From: SPJN01 sp965229935
Lineage (GTDB): Bacteria > Pseudomonadota > Alphaproteobacteria > SPJN01
Assembly: GCA_965229935.1 (NCBI GenBank)
Contig: CBDDKB010000002.1
Coordinates: forward strand, 2,418,001-2,482,000
Direction: 5' to 3'
Length of the DNA: 64,000 nt
Position 1 is the first letter of the stretch. Each line of letters begins with the position of its first letter. The position numbers and the translations under genes are program-made. Below the pieces are notes generated by a model. The model saw nothing but the letters and a program-made list of their open reading frames with translations, was not told the DNA's origin and ran no database searches. Below are positions 28,736 to 36,734 of the stretch, piece by piece.

Positions 28736-28832
28736 GTGGCGGACTCCGGTTTACTTGCGCAAAAAGGGGTGCGCTATTTCACGACTAAGGTCAAGGGGGC
28801 AAGGTCAAGGGGGTGTAGGATCAGGGTTATCC

Positions 28833-29030
28833 CTATGCGCGCGGGTTCGGCATCACAATTTCCAGCACAGCGTGATCTGTATTGATGGTTTGTTTACCCA
28901 TTTGACGGAAATTGACCGTGACACGCGGGCCGATCACTGACTGGACCTGACCGTCCCCCCAATCAGGATGGTCTTGCAGGCGGACAATATCGCCGGGTTC
29001 TAGGAAACTGGGTGTGGAAGGTCCGGGCAT
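28833..29030 (-). CDS. DUF3553 family small protein
   Basis: A 65-residue protein, MPGPSTPSFLEPGDIVRLQD at the start, with DWGDGQVQSVIG and a core resembling the small beta-barrel of CarD/RapA-type RNA polymerase-binding domains. Proteins annotated DUF3553 are common in this class and unstudied. It is divergent from chpT by about 60 bases. No strong ribosome site precedes the ATG, and a longer form cannot be excluded. Confidence 0.8.
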   Translation of the reverse strand: MPGPSTPSFLEPGDIVRLQDHPDWGDGQVQSVIGPRVTVNFRQMGKQTINTDHAVLEIVMPNPRA

Positions 29031-29091
29031 AGATTGTCTGTTAACGCCTGCTGGTTTAGGTTGAACGGATATTTTAGGAACGAGGTACAGT

Positions 29092-29709
29092 ATGACAGCC
29101 CAAGATGGTGGAGACAAACAGGCATTTGCAGCATTGATTGCGTCAAAGCTGTGCCATGATTTGATTTCACCTGTTTCAGCGCTGGGTAATGCGCTTGAGC
29201 TGCTGGAAATGGATAACGACCCTGACACCCATGCCGCTGCAATGGCGCTGGTCCATGACGGGGCAGGTCAAGCAGCCCGCCGACTACGATTTTACAGGGT
29301 TGCTTTTGGTGCTGCCGGTGGCGCGTTTGAAATAGATGGGCGGGAGGTTGCCGATGCGGCCCAAGATTTCGTTGCCGATGCCAAGCCTGAGCTTGACTGG
29401 CAAATCGGGCCGGAACCTATGGCCCTGTCACAGGCAAAACTATTGTTGAATTTGACGGCGCTGGTGGCCGAGGCCTTGCCCCGTGGCGGCAGCGTATCTG
29501 TTCAGCCTGTCGATGGCACAGGGTTTGAGGTTAAGGGCACAGGCCCCATGATCCGTCTGTCCGACGATTATGCGGAGGTGCTGGAAAATCTACGTGGGCC
29601 TGATGGCGCACGAGAAGCATCTGTCGGCCTTGTTGCGCTGCTCGCAAAGCAGCTTGATGTCAGCCTGTCAATCACGATGGACGACACCAGCCTGACGATC
29701 CGCTTTTAG
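29092..29709 (+). CDS. chpT: ChpT histidine phosphotransferase
   Basis: A 205-residue cytoplasmic phosphotransferase. The dimerisation helix carries the phospho-accepting His in ASKLCHDLISPVSALGNALE (about residue 23), followed by a degenerate ATPase-like domain without ATP-binding motifs. In Caulobacter, ChpT moves phosphate from CckA to CtrA and CpdR. GAGG stands before the ATG. The gene faces ctrA tail to tail, 10 bases apart, an arrangement that directly supports the pairing. CckA is not in this window. Confidence 0.9.
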   Translation: MTAQDGGDKQAFAALIASKLCHDLISPVSALGNALELLEMDNDPDTHAAAMALVHDGAGQAARRLRFYRVAFGAAGGAFEIDGREVADAAQDFVADAKPELDWQIGPEPMALSQAKLLLNLTALVAEALPRGGSVSVQPVDGTGFEVKGTGPMIRLSDDYAEVLENLRGPDGAREASVGLVALLAKQLDVSLSITMDDTSLTIRF

Positions 29710-29719
29710 GAACGGTGCA

Positions 29720-30409
29720 TCAGGCTGCGTTTTCTGCCGGGTCACGCATGACATAGCCGCGGCCCCAAACAGTTTCGATATAATGCTGGCCTTCATTGGC
29801 ATCGGCGATTTTCTTCCGCAGTTTGCAGATAAAGACGTCGATGATCTTCAACTCAGGTTCGTCCATACCGCCATAAAGATGGTTCAGGAACATTTCCTTT
29901 GTCAGGGTCGTGCCCTTTTTCAAGGACAGATATTCCAGAATTTCAAATTCCTTGGCTGTGACTTTCAGCGGCTGGCCATTCACCAGCGCAACCTTTTGAT
30001 CAAGATCGACGGTAAGGTTACCTGTTGCGATGGTTGATTGGGCGTGACCGGCGCTGCGGCGGACCACTGCCTTGATACGCGCCAACAATTCAGCCTTGTT
30101 AAACGGCTTGGTCAAATAGTCGTCGGCGCCATAGCCCAGACCCTTAACCTTATCTTCAACCTCGCCCATGCCGGATAGGATCAGAACCGGGGTTTCGATC
30201 TTGCTGGCGCGCAATTGCTTCAGCACGTCAAAGCCGGACATGTCGGGCAGGTTCAAATCAAGAATGATCAGGCCGTAATCATATAATTTACCAAGATCAA
30301 GCCCATCTTCGCCTAAATCGGTTGTGAAGGTGCTATAGCCTTCGCCTGCCAGCAGCAGCTCAAGCGATTTGGCAAATGTTGCGTCATCTTCTACGAGCAA
30401 AATCTGCAT
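29720..30409 (-). CDS. ctrA: CtrA cell-cycle response regulator
   Basis: A 229-residue OmpR-type regulator, the master cell-cycle and motility factor of alphaproteobacteria. The receiver begins MQILLVEDDATFAKS and holds the phosphorylated Asp51 (LIILDLNLPDMSG) and Lys in YLTKPF. The winged helix ends IETVWGRGYVMRDP. The protein ends in Ala-Ala, the type of tail used for ClpXP turnover in Caulobacter. The upstream gap holds three GTTAAC words, suggesting self-control. It is convergent with chpT and downstream of sciP on the same strand. Confidence 0.97.
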   Translation of the reverse strand: MQILLVEDDATFAKSLELLLAGEGYSTFTTDLGEDGLDLGKLYDYGLIILDLNLPDMSGFDVLKQLRASKIETPVLILSGMGEVEDKVKGLGYGADDYLTKPFNKAELLARIKAVVRRSAGHAQSTIATGNLTVDLDQKVALVNGQPLKVTAKEFEILEYLSLKKGTTLTKEMFLNHLYGGMDEPELKIIDVFICKLRKKIADANEGQHYIETVWGRGYVMRDPAENAA

Positions 30410-30467
30410 TTTTGGCTTCCTTTTTGCGACGCCGACTGCCAGTCAACCGGCCCTTGTGCCTATAAGT

Positions 30468-30498
30468 GTTAACCAAAATTCGTTAACAAAGGTTAACC
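30468..30498. promoter_or_regulatory. Cluster of three GTTAAC(C) CtrA-type half sites
   Basis: GTTAACC at 30468-30474, GTTAAC at 30482-30487 and GTTAACC at 30492-30498 lie in the 161-base gap before ctrA. CtrA boxes are TTAA-N7-TTAA in Caulobacter. Here the spacings are N10 and N6, so these are half-site-like words rather than an exact match. Position argues for CtrA autoregulation. Confidence 0.6.
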
Positions 30499-30570
30499 GA
30501 GACGCATTTTTCTCGCAAGGTGAAGGAAGCTTGCCGCAAAAATTCTCACAAAAAGGTGAAAAGCGGCCCT

Positions 30571-30939
30571 TTATTCGGCCGCCTTATCTATATTTGTGTG
30601 TAGGGCGTAGGGATTGTCAGGCTCGTCAATGTCCTGATCTCCATGCTTTTTTCGGTAATGCTGCAAGCGCGTAACACGCAGGCCCTGCAAGCCGAATTCA
30701 TGATAGTCGCGCGCCCAGGCCTGAAACTCCTCATGGCTTAGATGATAGCGGTTACAGGCCTCGTCCAAGGTCAATAACCCGCCATCAACCGCCGCCACGA
30801 CAAGTGCCTTGCGCCTGATTACCCAACGATGAGTGCCCGGTCGCGGCAGGTCCTTTAGCGTAATACGCTCCCCATAAGGACCCGGTACCGACCGATCCGA
30901 TCCGTGGTTCGTCCCCAGCCCGGATTGATCTTGATTCAT
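30571..30939 (-). CDS. sciP: SciP-type CtrA inhibitor (DUF1153)
   Basis: A 122-residue helix-turn-helix protein with the DUF1153 core: GPYGERITLKDLPRPGTHRW, then VIRRKALVVAAVDGGLLTLD, then EACNRYHLSHEEFQAWARDY. In Caulobacter, SciP binds CtrA and blocks transcription from CtrA promoters late in the cycle. It is longer than the roughly 93-residue Caulobacter protein because of a hydrophilic head and tail. It lies on the same strand just upstream of ctrA, with a GAATC (GANTC, CcrM-type) site at 30990-30994 before it. Confidence 0.9.
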   Translation of the reverse strand: MNQDQSGLGTNHGSDRSVPGPYGERITLKDLPRPGTHRWVIRRKALVVAAVDGGLLTLDEACNRYHLSHEEFQAWARDYHEFGLQGLRVTRLQHYRKKHGDQDIDEPDNPYALHTNIDKAAE

Positions 30940-31067
30940 TGCTCACTCCCATATTAGATCATGCTCACAATGGGTTGCAGACATTAATAGAATCTAAATT
31001 CCGGGGGGGTGGGGGCGCGGCTTTTGCACCTATCTGGAATGTGTTGCTTTTCTGCTATAGGGCCACC

Positions 31068-32285
31068 ATGACAGCTTTACGTTCCATAAATGATTTGACC
31101 CTTGATCCGGGGATTGAACAGTCGGTTCTGCGTGCCATGAACTTGCCGCAGGCGATGGATCGTGACGCACGTGCTGCCACCCGGGTTGTTGTCGCCATGT
31201 CAGGCGGTGTGGATTCGTCTGTGACGGCAGCCTTGGTAAAGGCGTTGGGTTTTGATGCGGTTGGCATCACCCTGCAGCTTTATGATCATGGCGCGGCCTT
31301 GGCAAAGCAGGGGGCCTGCTGTGCGGGGCAGGATATTCATGATGCACGCCGGGTGGCCGACCATTTAGGCATGCCCCATTATGTGCTGGATTATGAAAGC
31401 CGTTTCCGTGAGAGCGTGATTGACGATTTTATGGAATCCTATTTGGCGGGTGAAACCCCGATCCCTTGCGTGCGCTGTAATCAGACAGTGAAATTTCGTG
31501 ACCTGTTGGGCACAGCGCGGGATTTGGGCGCAGTGGCGCTTGCCACTGGCCATTATATCCGCCGGACCGAACAGGGCCAGCTTGCCCGGGCCGAGGATGA
31601 GGGACGCGACCAATCCTATTTCCTGTTTGCCACCACGCAAGAGCAGTTAGATTTTTTGCGCTTTCCCCTTGGGGATTTGCCGAAATCCGTCACGCGCGCG
31701 TTGGCGCATGATATGGGGCTTGAGGTTGCAGATAAGCCGGATAGTCAGGATATTTGCTTTGTCCCCAACGGGAACTATGCAGGCGTGATCGAAAAATTGC
31801 GCCCCGATGCCAATCAACCGGGCGAGATTGTGCATCTTGATGGCACGGTCTTGGCGCAGCATCAGGGCATCATGCACTACACGATCGGGCAGCGCCGGGG
31901 CCTTGGCGTTGCGGTTGGCGATCCTTTGTTTGTGGTGAGGATTGAGCCTGAGACACGCCGGGTTGTCGTCGGCCCGCGCGAGGCTTTGTTGGTGCGCGAT
32001 GTCGAAATAGCCGAAGTGAATTGGCTGGGCGATGAGCCGCTTGGTGACAGGTGGCAGGATGTGGCGGTGCGGGTCAGGTCCACAAGTCCTGTGCGCCCGG
32101 CGCAGATCCGCAAACTGAATGATGATCGCGCGCTGATCCGCCTGACAGAGGCTGAGGCTGGCGTGTCACCGGGTCAGGCCGCTGTGTTGTACAGTCCCGA
32201 TGGCGCAGTTTCTGGCCCCCAGCTTGTTTTGGGTGGCGGCTGGATCAAGGCGACTGTTAGCGCGCATGAGCCAGCCAATGGCTGA
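31068..32285 (+). CDS. mnmA: tRNA 2-thiouridine(34) synthase MnmA
   Basis: A 405-residue enzyme making 2-thiouridine at the wobble base of tRNA-Lys, -Glu and -Gln. The ATP-PPase loop is VVAMSGGVDSSVTAAL (about residues 42-57). The nucleophile Cys is in IPCVRCNQTVKF and the second redox Cys in DSQDICFVPNG. ATG 31068 is used. The frame is open upstream but the added residues do not resemble the family. The end overlaps the start of the next gene, a DMT transporter. Confidence 0.95.
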   Translation: MTALRSINDLTLDPGIEQSVLRAMNLPQAMDRDARAATRVVVAMSGGVDSSVTAALVKALGFDAVGITLQLYDHGAALAKQGACCAGQDIHDARRVADHLGMPHYVLDYESRFRESVIDDFMESYLAGETPIPCVRCNQTVKFRDLLGTARDLGAVALATGHYIRRTEQGQLARAEDEGRDQSYFLFATTQEQLDFLRFPLGDLPKSVTRALAHDMGLEVADKPDSQDICFVPNGNYAGVIEKLRPDANQPGEIVHLDGTVLAQHQGIMHYTIGQRRGLGVAVGDPLFVVRIEPETRRVVVGPREALLVRDVEIAEVNWLGDEPLGDRWQDVAVRVRSTSPVRPAQIRKLNDDRALIRLTEAEAGVSPGQAAVLYSPDGAVSGPQLVLGGGWIKATVSAHEPANG

Positions 32286-33177
32286 GTTTGCCATCCCCTT
32301 ATGGGTGTGGATCACACTTGGTGCCGCTGCGTTTCAAAATCTCCGCTCCCTTCTTCAAAAGCAATTGACGGGCAGGCTGTCTGTTGGCGGTGCCACGTTC
32401 TCACGCTTTTTATTTGCGGCCCCCATTGCTTCGATTTATGTTCTGGCGCTGCACTATTGGGGCGCGCCCATTCCTGATGTGCCGCCCAAGTTTTGGCCGA
32501 TCATTTTTGTCGGTGCGGTGGGCCAGATCATCGGCACATTTACGCTGGTGGGGCTCTTTAAGCTCAGAAACTTTGCGGTTGGCAATGCCTTTTCAAAGAC
32601 AGAAACTTTGCAGGCAGCCTTTTTCGGTCTGGTTCTGTTGGGCGAACATCTCAGCCCGCTTGCCACCGGGGCCATCCTGATCGGCTTTGGTGGGATTGCT
32701 GCCTTAAGCGTGCCGCGCGGCGCCCGGTTTGATACCAAGGCGGCCATGATCGGGTTGGGGTCGGGGGCCGGGTTCGGTGTTGCTGCCATTTGTTATCGCG
32801 CCAGTGCCCTATCGCTTGAAGGGACGGATACCACGATGCAGGCGGCGATAGCGCTGCTCGCCGCGCTTTTCATCCAAACGCTGTCAATGGGTGCTTGGCT
32901 CAGCCTGCGTGAACGGGGCGAGATTATGCGCGTTGTCCGTGCCGCGCGCACCACGGCGCTGGTGTCTCTGGTGGGCGTCTTGTCCTCAATCGGCTGGTTT
33001 ACTGCCATGGCGATGGAAAATGCGGCACTGGTTCGTGCGGTCGGGCAGGTTGAGCTGATCCTGTCTATTCTGACCGCATGGCTGTTTTTTAAGGAACGCA
33101 GCACAAAGCGCGAAGTTGCGGGCGTGATCCTGATTGCCCTGTCGGTGATTTTGATCGTCCTCAACCCGGCGGGATAG
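32266..33177 (+). CDS. EamA/DMT-superfamily membrane transporter
   Basis: A 303-residue inner-membrane protein with about ten hydrophobic helices in two EamA-type halves, including GLFKLRNFAVGNAFSKTETL in the first repeat and a C-terminal AWLFFKERSTKREVAGVILI. The substrate is unknown. The ATG at 32266 overlaps mnmA by 20 bases. ATG 32278, within ATGGCTGA, is an equally coupled alternative that would shorten the protein by four residues. Confidence 0.85.
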   Translation: MSQPMAEFAIPLWVWITLGAAAFQNLRSLLQKQLTGRLSVGGATFSRFLFAAPIASIYVLALHYWGAPIPDVPPKFWPIIFVGAVGQIIGTFTLVGLFKLRNFAVGNAFSKTETLQAAFFGLVLLGEHLSPLATGAILIGFGGIAALSVPRGARFDTKAAMIGLGSGAGFGVAAICYRASALSLEGTDTTMQAAIALLAALFIQTLSMGAWLSLRERGEIMRVVRAARTTALVSLVGVLSSIGWFTAMAMENAALVRAVGQVELILSILTAWLFFKERSTKREVAGVILIALSVILIVLNPAG

Positions 33178-33323
33178 GGGCGGCAAATCACGGGTTTTGC
33201 AGGATTTTTAAGCGTGACGGGCCGTCGCAGAACCGGGGGGCTGCAAAGGCTTGACGGGTCGGGCGGGGGGCACTATACCCACCTCTCACCCGTGCGGAAA
33301 CTGATCGGCACGGGCCCTTGCGT

Positions 33324-33400
33324 GGCGGAGTAGCTCAGCTGGTTAGAGCACCGGAATCATAATCCGGGTGTCGGGGGTTCAAGTCCCTCCTCCGCTACCA
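33324..33400 (+). tRNA. tRNA-Met (anticodon CAT, elongator type)
   Basis: A 77-base cloverleaf: acceptor GGCGGAG/CTCCGCT, D-arm GCTCAGCTGGTTAGAGC, anticodon stem CCGGA/TCCGG around loop ATCATAA (CAT), T-arm GGGGGTTCAAGTCCCTC and encoded CCA. The first pair is G-T-like rather than the C-A mismatch of initiators, and the sequence resembles alphaproteobacterial elongator tRNA-Met. An Ile2 identity (lysidine-modified CAT) is less likely. Confidence 0.93.
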
Positions 33401-33414
33401 AATTTACCAAAAAT

Positions 33415-33558
33415 CTAGTTTTTTCGTTGCCATTTGATTTCGCACCATCCTGGCTTGTTCGGAATTGGTTTGCAACTGATCACCTCATTCAAGCCGCCTT
33501 CTTCGATCAATTGCTTTTCATAGTCGCATTTATCGCACGGAATTTGCTTGGATGCCAT
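33415..33558 (-). CDS. Small cysteine-containing protein, 47 residues, unknown
   Basis: A short frame starts at ATG 33558 with a strong AAGGGGAG site about eight bases before it. It encodes 47 residues beginning MASKQIPCDKCDYEKQLIEE and ending CEIKWQRKN. The CDKC pair plus two later single Cys suggests a small zinc-binding fold. No family is recognised. It lies between tRNA-Met and a lipoprotein gene on the same strand as the latter, 20 bases downstream of it. Confidence 0.6.
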   Translation of the reverse strand: MASKQIPCDKCDYEKQLIEEGGLNEVISCKPIPNKPGWCEIKWQRKN

Positions 33559-33578
33559 TTGATGAACTCCCCTTTAGG

Positions 33579-34688
33579 TTAAACAAGGCTGCAGACAAGG
33601 TCTGCATGCGCCTTCAATTTGTCGGCGCGTCCTGGATCGGCGCCATCTTGGTTGCCAATCTCATTGCTGTAGCTGTGCCGAACCTTTGCATAAAGATCAT
33701 GCTTATTTGGTGGATCTAATTTGGCATTGGTCAAATCATTGACGATTGCGACGGCGGCAGCGCCATCATGGAACATGCCCGTTTCAATCGCGCTTTGAAT
33801 GATGTCCTCCAACTTGTCGTCTGTAACGCCGGGGGCGCATTTCAATGCTCTTACTGCCTGTGCTTCTTGTTGTGTTGTGCTGTCTTCATAAAGGGCTAGC
33901 GCGTCTTTTGCCTTCTTTTTAAATGGACCTTTCACATCTGGGTTGTTTCCCAAATTGACCGCAGCCAGACCGGTCGCAAAAAATTGCTTCACCTTCAATC
34001 CGGTTTCGTCTTGATTTGTGGCGTTGCCCGTTGAATCGATAGACGCGAACACAGAAGGGAAGGTTTTAACTTCTTCCCCATCTACGATTTTTTTGCCGAA
34101 CGGAATCAAAGACACTTCTTTACGTCGATAGCCAAACAAGAAACTGTCTGGCATCCCGGTCGTCGTGTTAAAGCCTGCCTTTAGACCGATGGCCGAACTT
34201 GTGCCAAAAAAGGCGATCTTTGTTTCGTCATCTGTGCTGTTCGTTGCTTGGGTTGGGTCGGTTGCAGCGGGCGCAGCAGGAGCAGGTGCAGCAGGAGCAG
34301 GCACAGCAGGAGCAGGCACAGCAGGAGCGGGTGCGGCAGGCACAGCAGCGGGTTGCGCTGTGGTTTGTTGGTCACCTTTTTGCTCGGTAACGGCAATGGC
34401 GGCGTCGCCCGTGGCGTAAACCTGCTGAACCTTAGGGCTAAAGAATTCCGCATTGGTATTAATCGCGGCTACGACGGGTGGTAATTCAGCTTCGTCCTCG
34501 ATCGGGCCGATAAAACCTTCCCGGCGATCATAGGCGATGTTTACTGTGGCGGGCGTGCTATCCAGATCCAGACCTAGCGACGTTTTTGTAACAAAAAGAA
34601 CTGCCTCATCATTTGCGCTACAGGCTGCCAGACTGGCAGTGATCAATAGGGCGGCGGGCCCTTTGGCGATTGTTCTGAGTAACTGCAT
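33579..34688 (-). CDS. Putative lipoprotein with Pro-Ala linker
   Basis: A 369-residue exported protein. MQLLRTIAKGPAALLITASL ends in the lipobox LAAC, so it is probably a lipid-anchored envelope protein. AGGAGG lies seven bases before ATG 34688. After a globular part (to about residue 115) comes a low-complexity linker of repeated PAPAVPAPA units (DNA 34259-34350), then a C-terminal region rich in charged residues. No known domain is recognised. Its first 46 bases overlap the end of the upstream lipoprotein gene in another frame, so the two are likely co-expressed partners. Confidence 0.75.
   Translation of the reverse strand: MQLLRTIAKGPAALLITASLAACSANDEAVLFVTKTSLGLDLDSTPATVNIAYDRREGFIGPIEDEAELPPVVAAINTNAEFFSPKVQQVYATGDAAIAVTEQKGDQQTTAQPAAVPAAPAPAVPAPAVPAPAAPAPAAPAATDPTQATNSTDDETKIAFFGTSSAIGLKAGFNTTTGMPDSFLFGYRRKEVSLIPFGKKIVDGEEVKTFPSVFASIDSTGNATNQDETGLKVKQFFATGLAAVNLGNNPDVKGPFKKKAKDALALYEDSTTQQEAQAVRALKCAPGVTDDKLEDIIQSAIETGMFHDGAAAVAIVNDLTNAKLDPPNKHDLYAKVRHSYSNEIGNQDGADPGRADKLKAHADLVCSLV
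34259..34350. repeat. 15-bp tandem repeat encoding Pro-Ala linker
   Basis: Imperfect tandem copies of a unit like GCAGGAGCAGGCACA lie inside the lipoprotein gene and encode repeated Pro-Ala-Pro-Ala-Val/Ala on the minus strand. Such units can vary in copy number between strains by slippage in steps of five codons, keeping the frame. Confidence 0.75.
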
Positions 34689-35200
34689 GTTCTCGCCTCC
34701 TCGCAATTAATAATCTTATCCAGCCGGATGGTTTTGCCGGACTGATATAGAAGCAGAACAGAGTCGGTCGCCGAAACTTGTGCGTGTATTTTTCTGTTTT
34801 CTACCCCTAGAGTGAGTTGAGTATGAGGCTGTCGCGAATAGACTTCAACCCCAAAGTGTAATGATGATTTTGCAAAAGCAGTGGTGGTGGGAAGGGTCAG
34901 GTGTAAAGCATGCCAACCTTCTTCTAAATGTGTGCTTGCGAAATTATAGGTGCGTCGGTTCAGGCCGAACCCGATGCTTTGATCAAGCGGGTCTTGATTG
35001 AGCATAAGGCCGATGCCGTAAATCGTGATCAGTGTGACATGCCCTTGGGGTTCTACTTTTGCGATTAATGTGCCTGTATTGTTGGACACACAGCCTGTTA
35101 GTGAAAAAAGGGCGAGCAGCACCAGCAGCAAGACCCGGAAATTGTGCCGTTGGGGCTGGCTAGGGCTTGCACAGCGGCTAATTTTTTCTGACTGCTGCAT
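34643..35200 (-). CDS. Putative lipoprotein, 185 residues, unknown
   Basis: A hydrophilic head, then a hydrophobic segment RVLLLVLLALFSLTGCVSNN with lipobox LTGC at about residues 34-37, so an outer- or inner-membrane lipoprotein is likely. The mature part is mostly beta-like with no known family recognised. Its end overlaps the start of the Pro-Ala lipoprotein gene by 46 bases. Together they look like a two-gene envelope operon divergent from the MOSC gene. Confidence 0.7.
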   Translation of the reverse strand: MQQSEKISRCASPSQPQRHNFRVLLLVLLALFSLTGCVSNNTGTLIAKVEPQGHVTLITIYGIGLMLNQDPLDQSIGFGLNRRTYNFASTHLEEGWHALHLTLPTTTAFAKSSLHFGVEVYSRQPHTQLTLGVENRKIHAQVSATDSVLLLYQSGKTIRLDKIINCEEARTCSYSEQSPKGPPPY

Positions 35201-35301
35201 GTTTGAGTATATGGTTTCGTTGGAAATCTAGCACATCGACAAAATCTAAAATTGAATAATCGATAATATGAACTAAAAATTGTACATGGTGGATAAAACG
35301 A

Positions 35302-35841
35302 ATGCCACAAGTTTTGGCGGTTCATGCCAGCGCCCTGCGCGGCATCAGTAAAGAGGAGCAGCCATCCATTCGCCTGATTAAAGGACTGGGTGTCGAAGGC
35401 GATGTCCATTATGGCCCGACAGTGCGCCATCAAAGCAGGATGATTTCACAGGCGGGGCAACCCAATTTGCGGCAGGTGCATCTTATGGCGCAGGAAATGA
35501 TCGCGTCGTTGCAGCAGCAGGGCTTTCCTGTCAGTCCGGCGCAGATGGGTGAGAATATCACTACAAGTGGCATTGACCTTTTGGCCTTGGCGCCCGGTGC
35601 GCGGCTTTCTATTGGGGGCGCGGCTGTGATTGAGGTGACGGGCCTGCGTAATCCGTGCAAGCAGCTAGACGGACTAGCGCCCGGTTTGATGGAGGCGCTT
35701 CTCGACCGTTCTGTTCCCGGCCAATTGATCAGACGTGCAGGCGTGATGGCGATTGTTGTAGTGGGCGGTGATATCCATCCCGGCGATCCAATTGTACTTT
35801 CCGATCCGGGCCGGGTTGGTCAAACGCTTGATCCAGTATAG
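35302..35841 (+). CDS. MOSC domain protein
   Basis: A 179-residue stand-alone MOSC (molybdenum cofactor sulfurase C-terminal) domain. The conserved Cys is in VTGLRNPCKQLDGL (about residue 117), preceded by GENITTSGIDL. The domain binds molybdenum cofactor, and relatives reduce N-hydroxylated compounds or carry sulfur for the cofactor. The exact role is unknown. No molybdoenzyme is adjacent. It is followed 42 bases later by an SDR gene. Confidence 0.88.
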   Translation: MPQVLAVHASALRGISKEEQPSIRLIKGLGVEGDVHYGPTVRHQSRMISQAGQPNLRQVHLMAQEMIASLQQQGFPVSPAQMGENITTSGIDLLALAPGARLSIGGAAVIEVTGLRNPCKQLDGLAPGLMEALLDRSVPGQLIRRAGVMAIVVVGGDIHPGDPIVLSDPGRVGQTLDPV

Positions 35842-35883
35842 GTTGCGGGTGAGAGAGCCAATAAAATTATTAGGGACACGATA

Positions 35884-36648
35884 ATGGCAAAAACACTTTT
35901 TATCACCGGCGCAAGTTCGGGCATTGGCGAACATGTGGCGTTGGAAATGGCGGGGCGCGGCTATGATCTGGCGCTGACCGCGCGGCGGCTTGATCGGCTG
36001 GAGGATTTGAAAGCGCGTATCGGGGCGGCGCACCCAAATTGCAGGGTAGAGCTGGCGCAGCTTGACGTGACGGACGCGGCTGCAACAGTTGCGTGTGTGA
36101 ATGAGTTGTGGGACCGTTGCGGCGGCTTTGATGTTGCGTTGGCCAATGCAGGCATCGGTGCGGATGGTCCTGTTGGGACCGGCGTGCTGGACCGGCAGCT
36201 TGAGATGATTGACACGAATATCAAGGGCTTTGTCGCGACGATTGATGCGGTCACCGAAAAGATGGTCGCGCGCGGTGCGGGCGGGCAGATCGTCGGTATT
36301 GCATCTGTTGCTGCCTATCGCGGATTACCGGGCAGCGGTGTTTATTCAGGCTCAAAAGCCTTTGTCGTGACTTATCTTGATGCGTTGCGCCTGCAATTGC
36401 GTGGCACGGGGATTGCCGTGTCGATCCTGTCGCCTGGCTTTATTGATACGGCGATCAATGAAGATTTGGGCGACAAACGCATGTTCCTTGTTGATGTGCA
36501 AACGGGGGCCAAGGCGGCGGCTGATTTGATCGAACGCAAGGTCAAGCATAAGACCGTGCCCGTGATGCCTTGGACGGTCATGGGGTGGTTGATGAAGCGG
36601 TTGCCTGATGCGCTGGTGCCCAACCCGATGGGCGATCGGGGGAAGTGA
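35884..36648 (+). CDS. Short-chain dehydrogenase/reductase
   Basis: A 254-residue classical SDR: dinucleotide motif TGASSGIGEHVALE at residues 7-20, LANAG structural motif, the catalytic Ser region, and YSGSKAF (Tyr-x3-Lys). The C-terminal tail WTVMGWLMKRLPDALVPNPM is hydrophobic, as in SDRs acting on lipid-like substrates. The substrate is unknown. It ends before a strong two-way terminator shared with the convergent lipoprotein gene. Confidence 0.9.
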   Translation: MAKTLFITGASSGIGEHVALEMAGRGYDLALTARRLDRLEDLKARIGAAHPNCRVELAQLDVTDAAATVACVNELWDRCGGFDVALANAGIGADGPVGTGVLDRQLEMIDTNIKGFVATIDAVTEKMVARGAGGQIVGIASVAAYRGLPGSGVYSGSKAFVVTYLDALRLQLRGTGIAVSILSPGFIDTAINEDLGDKRMFLVDVQTGAKAAADLIERKVKHKTVPVMPWTVMGWLMKRLPDALVPNPMGDRGK

Positions 36649-36680
36649 TCGCCAACACCTGAAACGGTTCCCCAAAAACA

Positions 36681-36713
36681 AAACGCCTGCCGCGATGATC
36701 GGGGCAGGCGTTT
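36681..36713. terminator. Bidirectional rho-independent terminator
   Basis: A perfect 11-bp inverted repeat (AAACGCCTGCC and GGCAGGCGTTT) with an 11-base loop has A- and T-tails on each side. It lies between the convergent SDR and lipoprotein genes and can end both. Confidence 0.85.
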
Positions 36714-36734
36714 CTAATTTATCTATGCGTTTTG

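Noticed and set aside
28785..28815. Direct repeat of AAGGTCAAGGGGG between cysQ and the DUF3553 gene
   Set aside because: Only two short copies in a promoter-sized gap. No link to a function or to other copies.
30469..30496. A perfect CtrA box TTAA-N7-TTAA before ctrA
   Set aside because: The three TTAA words are spaced N10 and N6, not N7. Reported only as half-site-like.
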